A stretch of 8,466 bases of DNA from Comamonadaceae bacterium (GTDB lineage Bacteria; Pseudomonadota; Gammaproteobacteria; Burkholderiales; Burkholderiaceae_C): assembly GCA_947458305.1 (NCBI GenBank), contig CANGZO010000096.1, positions 1 through 8,466 of the forward strand, read 5' to 3'. The notes beneath the pieces were generated by a model, which had not been told where the DNA came from, made no database searches, and saw only the letters and a program-made list of their open reading frames with translations. Shown here piece by piece: positions 5,091-8,466 of this stretch. Numbering within the stretch: position 1 is the first letter of the stretch; each line of letters opens with the position of its first letter. A program made the translations under genes and the position numbers.

Positions 5091-6572
5091 ATGAACGCCC
5101 CCCTGCATCGCGAAATGCCCGAAGGCCTGATCGACAGCGCACGCGCCCTGAACGACGTCACCCAAGCCTGGGACAGCACCATCCTGCCCGAGCTGAAAAA
5201 ATACATCGAAATCCCCGCCAAATCGCCCTCGTTTGACGCCAATTGGGCTGCGCATGGCCACATCGAAACCGTGCTGCGCAACGCCGCGCAGTGGGTCGAG
5301 GCGCAAAAGGTGGAGGGCCTGACACTGGAGGTCATTCGCCTGCCGGGCCGAACGCCCGTCATATTTTTTGAAGTGGCCGCCACCCGCGCCGCGAGCGAGG
5401 GCTCGGGGCAAACGGTGCTGATGTACGGCCACCTGGACAAGCAGCCCGAGTTCAATGGCTGGCGCAATGACCTGGGGCCTTGGACCCCGGTTTACGAAGA
5501 GGGCAAGCTCTATGGACGGGGCAGCGCGGACGATGGTTATGCGGTCTACGCCAGCATCGCGGCCGTGCAAGCCCTCAAAAGCCAAAACACGCCGCACCCG
5601 CGCATCGTCGGCCTGATCGAGACCTGCGAAGAGTCCGGCTCTTATGACCTGCTGCCCTATGTGGACGCACTGCGCACCCGTCTGGGCGATGTGGGCCTGG
5701 TGATTTGCCTGGACAGCGGCGCGGGCAATTACGACCAGCTGTGGCTCACCACCAGCTTGCGCGGCATGGCCAGTGGCACGCTCAAGGTGCAGGTGCTGAC
5801 CGAGGGCATCCACTCGGGCGACGCCTCGGGCTTGGTGCCGTCGAGTTTTCGCATCATGCGCCAGGTGCTCGATCGGCTGGAAGACAGCGCCACGGGCCGC
5901 CTGCTGCCCGCGAGCTTCCATTGCGAAGTGCCTGCCGAGCGCCTCGCGCAAGCGCAGGCCACAGCCGCCATCCTGGGTGATGAGGTGTACAAGCGCTTTC
6001 CTTGGGCGCACTACGACTGCGGCGGCTCCACCAGCTTTGCCTTGCCCACCACCACCGACCCGACGCAAGCCCTGCTCAACCGCACCTGGACACCCACGCT
6101 GAGCGTGACCGGGGCCGAAGGTTTTCCGGCGCTGAAAGACGCGGGCAATGTGCTCAGGCCCTACACCGCCTTCAAACTCAGCCTGCGCCTGCCGCCGTTG
6201 GTGGATGCCGCGCAGGCCGTGGCCGAGATGAAAGCCTTGCTGGAAGACAACGCGCCTTACCAGGCGAAGGTCACGTTTGAGTCAGGCGGCGGTGCCACCG
6301 GCTGGAACGCACCCGACACCTCTCCCTGGTTCGAGCAGGCGCTCAACGCATCCAGCCAGGCGCACTTTGGCGCGGGCGTGGGCTACATCGGCCAAGGCGG
6401 CACCATTCCGCTCATGAACATGCTGAGCGCCGGTTTCCCCAAAGCGCAGATGATGGTGTGCGGTGTGCTGGGCCCTAAGAGCAACGCGCACGGACCGAAC
6501 GAGTTTTTGCATGTGCCTTATGCCAAAAAACTCACGGCGGCAGTGGCCGAAGTCATGGCGCGGATGCCTTGA
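5091..6572 (+). CDS. M20-family metallohydrolase (carnosinase-like dipeptidase/carboxypeptidase)
   Basis: A 493-residue two-zinc hydrolase of the M20 peptidase family, which cleaves dipeptides, acylated amino acids or related amides. Catalytic-domain motifs are all present: GHLDKQP (metal ligand H114, D116), YGRGSADDGY (metal-bridging D147), EESGS (general base E180, metal ligand E181), LDSGAGN (metal ligand D208) and HGPNEF (metal ligand H467). The inserted dimerisation domain begins around 225 and has IHSGDASG with H241, which in relatives reaches across the dimer. No signal peptide or membrane segment is seen, so it should be cytoplasmic. Length and the GHLDKQP/GWRNDLGPW segment resemble the carnosinase-like branch (CNDP, PepV, DapE relatives) rather than allantoate or N-carbamoyl amidohydrolases, which are shorter. 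The start is set by GAGGAG and ATG 5091. Its TGA overlaps the ATG of the following hydrolase by one base. The enzyme should be active; the substrate cannot be read from sequence. Confidence 0.88.
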   Translation: MNAPLHREMPEGLIDSARALNDVTQAWDSTILPELKKYIEIPAKSPSFDANWAAHGHIETVLRNAAQWVEAQKVEGLTLEVIRLPGRTPVIFFEVAATRAASEGSGQTVLMYGHLDKQPEFNGWRNDLGPWTPVYEEGKLYGRGSADDGYAVYASIAAVQALKSQNTPHPRIVGLIETCEESGSYDLLPYVDALRTRLGDVGLVICLDSGAGNYDQLWLTTSLRGMASGTLKVQVLTEGIHSGDASGLVPSSFRIMRQVLDRLEDSATGRLLPASFHCEVPAERLAQAQATAAILGDEVYKRFPWAHYDCGGSTSFALPTTTDPTQALLNRTWTPTLSVTGAEGFPALKDAGNVLRPYTAFKLSLRLPPLVDAAQAVAEMKALLEDNAPYQAKVTFESGGGATGWNAPDTSPWFEQALNASSQAHFGAGVGYIGQGGTIPLMNMLSAGFPKAQMMVCGVLGPKSNAHGPNEFLHVPYAKKLTAAVAEVMARMP

Positions 6573-7450
6573 TGAGCGTGACATCGCGACCCTCCATCGC
6601 GCGCCCGAAAGTTTCCGCTTTGCAGGGCGAAGCCGGCCAACTGGCCGTGTACGACTGGGCCCTGCCTGCCAGCCAACCCCTGGGCACGGTGCTCTTGGTG
6701 CACGGCCTGGGCGAACATGCCGGGCGCTACGGCGAGGTGGCCGCGCACTTGCACCAATGGGGTTTCGCGGTGCGGGCCTACGACCATCAAGGTCATGGCC
6801 AATCTGAAGGCGCACGCGGTGACATGCTGCGCCCCGGCAGTTTGCAGGCCGACTTGTGCCGGGTGATGGACGACACCCGCCAACACCTGTCTTTGCAAGG
6901 CATACCCCTCATCTTGTTGGGCCACAGCATGGGCGGCTTGGTGGTGGCGCGCACGCTGGCCGAGGGATTGCGTCCCGTGGATGCGGCGGTCTTGTCATCC
7001 CCTGCGCTGGGCGGGTTTCCCACCATTTTCCAAAAAATACTGCTCGCCATCTTGCCGCGCATAGCGCCTCACTTGCGCGTAGACAATGGCTTGAAAGCCG
7101 AGTTTGTGTCACGCGACCCGGATGTGGTGAAGGCCTACCAAGCTGACGGCATGGTGCACCGGCGCATCGCCACCGGACTGGCCGCCTGGATTTTGGAAAA
7201 TGGCGAAAAAACATTGGACGATGCAACGACATGGCAGGTGCCCACCTTGCTGCTGTATGCAGGGCAAGACCGTTTGGTCAATGCACAAGCCAGCGCTGAC
7301 TTCGCCCGCTCAGCCCCGAAGGATGTGGTGCAAGCCGAATGCTTTGAGGCCATGTACCACGAGATCTTCAACGACCTTTACCGCGCCCAAGTGTTCACAG
7401 CCCTCAAGCGCTGGTTGCTGGCGCGCTTTTCTGCGCCTCCCTCTGCTTGA
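6572..7450 (+). CDS. Alpha/beta hydrolase, monoglyceride lipase/lysophospholipase-like
   Basis: A 292-residue serine hydrolase of the Hydrolase_4 (monoacylglycerol lipase, PldB-like) family, which splits acyl esters such as monoglycerides or lysophospholipids. Family signatures are clear: VHGLGEHAGRY (oxyanion-hole region), YDHQGHGQSEG, and the nucleophile elbow GHSMGG with S119. The triad is completed by D233 in LLYAGQDRLV and H263 in EAMYHEIFND, the latter in the same MYHE context as known monoglyceride lipases. The lid region between about 145 and 205 is variable. No signal peptide is visible. ATG 6572 shares its A with the TGA of the M20 gene, so translation is probably coupled; a TTG directly before it at 6569 is in frame and would add one residue. 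The last 47 bases overlap the 3' end of the convergent transporter gene. Family is secure, natural substrate unknown, and no obvious functional link to the M20 gene is visible beyond co-expression. Confidence 0.88.
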   Translation: MSVTSRPSIARPKVSALQGEAGQLAVYDWALPASQPLGTVLLVHGLGEHAGRYGEVAAHLHQWGFAVRAYDHQGHGQSEGARGDMLRPGSLQADLCRVMDDTRQHLSLQGIPLILLGHSMGGLVVARTLAEGLRPVDAAVLSSPALGGFPTIFQKILLAILPRIAPHLRVDNGLKAEFVSRDPDVVKAYQADGMVHRRIATGLAAWILENGEKTLDDATTWQVPTLLLYAGQDRLVNAQASADFARSAPKDVVQAECFEAMYHEIFNDLYRAQVFTALKRWLLARFSAPPSA

Positions 7451-8466
7451 ACACCATCCACACCAGCGCCACCCCGGTCAAGGTCACGGGGACGAGCGAA
7501 CCGATGTTCAGCCAAGTCCAGCCCTGTGTGGTGACCAGTGCGCCGGATGCGAAAGAGGTGACGGCCATGGTGGCAAACACAAAGAAGTTGATGGCGGCCT
7601 GACCCCGGTCTTTTTCGGCGGGTGTCCAAGCCTGCATGGCCAGCGTGGTGCTGCCGGTGAACAAGAAGTTCCAGCCCAGGCCCAGCAAGAACAGCGAGAT
7701 GAGGAACTGGTGCAGCTCAACCCCAGTGAGTGCAATGGCGATGCATGCGAAGTTGATGACCACACCCACCGCCATGATCTGCAGGGTGCCGAATTTTTTG
7801 ATCAGGTGGCCTGTGAAAAAGCCCGGCGCGAACATCGCGATCACATGCCACTCCAGCACCAGCGCCGCATCGTCAAAACTGAAGCCACACACCTGCATGG
7901 CCAGCGGTGTGGCGGCCATCAGCAGGTTCATCACGCCATAGCTCAGGGCCGCAGCAGCAGTCGCCACAATGAACACCGGCTGACGCATGATCTCGCGCAA
8001 AGGGCGGCCGGCGCTGTCGCCCGGCTTTTTGGCGGGCACGGCCGGAAAGCGGATGAAGCTCATGCACACCATGGCCAAAATGGCCACAATGCCCAGCGCC
8101 ATGTAAGCGCCCAAAAACGGCACCTCGTACAAAGTGCGGGTGCGAGAGGCCAGGTTGGGGCCGACGATGGCACCGATCAAACCGCCAGCCAAGACCAGCG
8201 AGACGGCTTTCTCTTTGAAGCCGTCTGCGGCCAACTCGGCCGCCGCGAAACGGTACAACTGGCCGTTGGCGCTGTAGTAACCGGCAATGACCGTGGCAGA
8301 CACCAGCAACCAAAAGTTGTGGCTCCAAGCGGCATACGCGGCCAGCAGCGCCGAAAACAAAGCCACCACCAGCCCCAGCTGGAACGACACCTTGCGACCC
8401 CAGCGCGACTGGCTCTTGGCCACCAGTCCGGTCGAGAGCGCACCGCCCACCACATAGCCCATGACC
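7404..8466 (-). CDS. Major facilitator superfamily transporter (N-terminus outside window)
   Basis: The visible 353 codons encode a hydrophobic protein with ten predicted membrane helices. At the window edge the sequence begins in GYVVGGALSTGLVAKSQSRWGRK, which corresponds to the end of TM2 and the motif-A loop (G...RxGRK) between TM2 and TM3 of MFS carriers, so TM1 and most of TM2 are missing because the window ends. Four helices (TM3-6) precede a central loop (PAVPAKKPGDSAGRPLRE), and six follow, with a second motif-A-like loop GHLIKKFG between TM8 and TM9. The C-terminus is a short polar tail. An internal ATG near the edge (8462) is not the true start, as it would begin inside the second helix. 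The substrate is not recognisable; proteins of this general sort are usually annotated only as MFS transporters. The gene converges on the lipase-like gene, overlapping it by 47 bp. Confidence 0.85.
   Translation of the reverse strand, partial: VMGYVVGGALSTGLVAKSQSRWGRKVSFQLGLVVALFSALLAAYAAWSHNFWLLVSATVIAGYYSANGQLYRFAAAELAADGFKEKAVSLVLAGGLIGAIVGPNLASRTRTLYEVPFLGAYMALGIVAILAMVCMSFIRFPAVPAKKPGDSAGRPLREIMRQPVFIVATAAAALSYGVMNLLMAATPLAMQVCGFSFDDAALVLEWHVIAMFAPGFFTGHLIKKFGTLQIMAVGVVINFACIAIALTGVELHQFLISLFLLGLGWNFLFTGSTTLAMQAWTPAEKDRGQAAINFFVFATMAVTSFASGALVTTQGWTWLNIGSLVPVTLTGVALVWMVFKQREAQKSAPATSA

Noticed and set aside
5052..6068. Open frame of 338 codons on the - strand within the M20 gene
   Set aside because: It is antisense to a gene with complete catalytic motifs, its translation is low-complexity and lacks any recognisable domain, and long antisense frames are usual in GC-rich coding DNA.
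5091..6572. Allantoate or N-carbamoyl amidohydrolase identity for the M20 enzyme, which would fit a purine pathway
   Set aside because: Those enzymes are about 410 residues long; this protein of 493 residues, with GHLDKQP and GWRNDLGPW, looks like the carnosinase-like branch.

Overview
The window is GC-rich DNA (by eye about 60% G+C), densely packed and without RNA genes, insertion sequences or CRISPR arrays that I can see. Codon choice, gene spacing and the protein families (LRR-kinase fusion, long XdhC, Hyi-type isomerase, M20 hydrolase of about 490 residues) look like a betaproteobacterium of the order Burkholderiales, probably Comamonadaceae. The taxonomic placement is inference from general resemblance, not from a marker gene.

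Left edge (1-852): the tail of a bacterial microcompartment (BMC) shell operon. The first 39 bases encode the last 12 residues of a protein whose end (PHADV...) fits the usual C-terminus of hexameric BMC-H shell proteins. It is followed, behind a strong ribosome binding site, by a 225-residue protein with two tandem BMC-like domains (a trimeric BMC-T shell protein). Two hairpins follow and probably end this transcript. The cargo enzymes of the compartment lie outside the window.

Centre left (1001-3210, + strand): a leucine-rich-repeat protein fused to a protein-kinase domain with a shortened activation segment, then a hydroxypyruvate/2-oxo-tetronate isomerase-like TIM-barrel enzyme. Neither has a visible Shine-Dalgarno sequence.

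Centre (3215-4917, - strand): a two-gene unit, mocA-like molybdopterin nucleotidyltransferase then xdhC-like chaperone, that would make and insert the cytosine-dinucleotide form of molybdenum cofactor into a xanthine-dehydrogenase-family enzyme. No such molybdoenzyme is in the window. The unit converges on the isomerase with only 4 bases between stop codons, inside a 12-bp inverted repeat.

Right (5091-8466): a divergent intergenic region with a paired-repeat motif and a candidate promoter, then an M20-family metallohydrolase translationally coupled to a monoglyceride-lipase-like alpha/beta hydrolase (+ strand). These meet a convergent MFS transporter (- strand), cut by the window end, whose 3' end overlaps the hydrolase by 47 bp.

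The most interesting element is the microcompartment operon and whether the nearby isomerase and molybdenum-cofactor genes serve the same pathway. Shell genes are supported by sequence; the pathway link is only a neighbourhood hypothesis.
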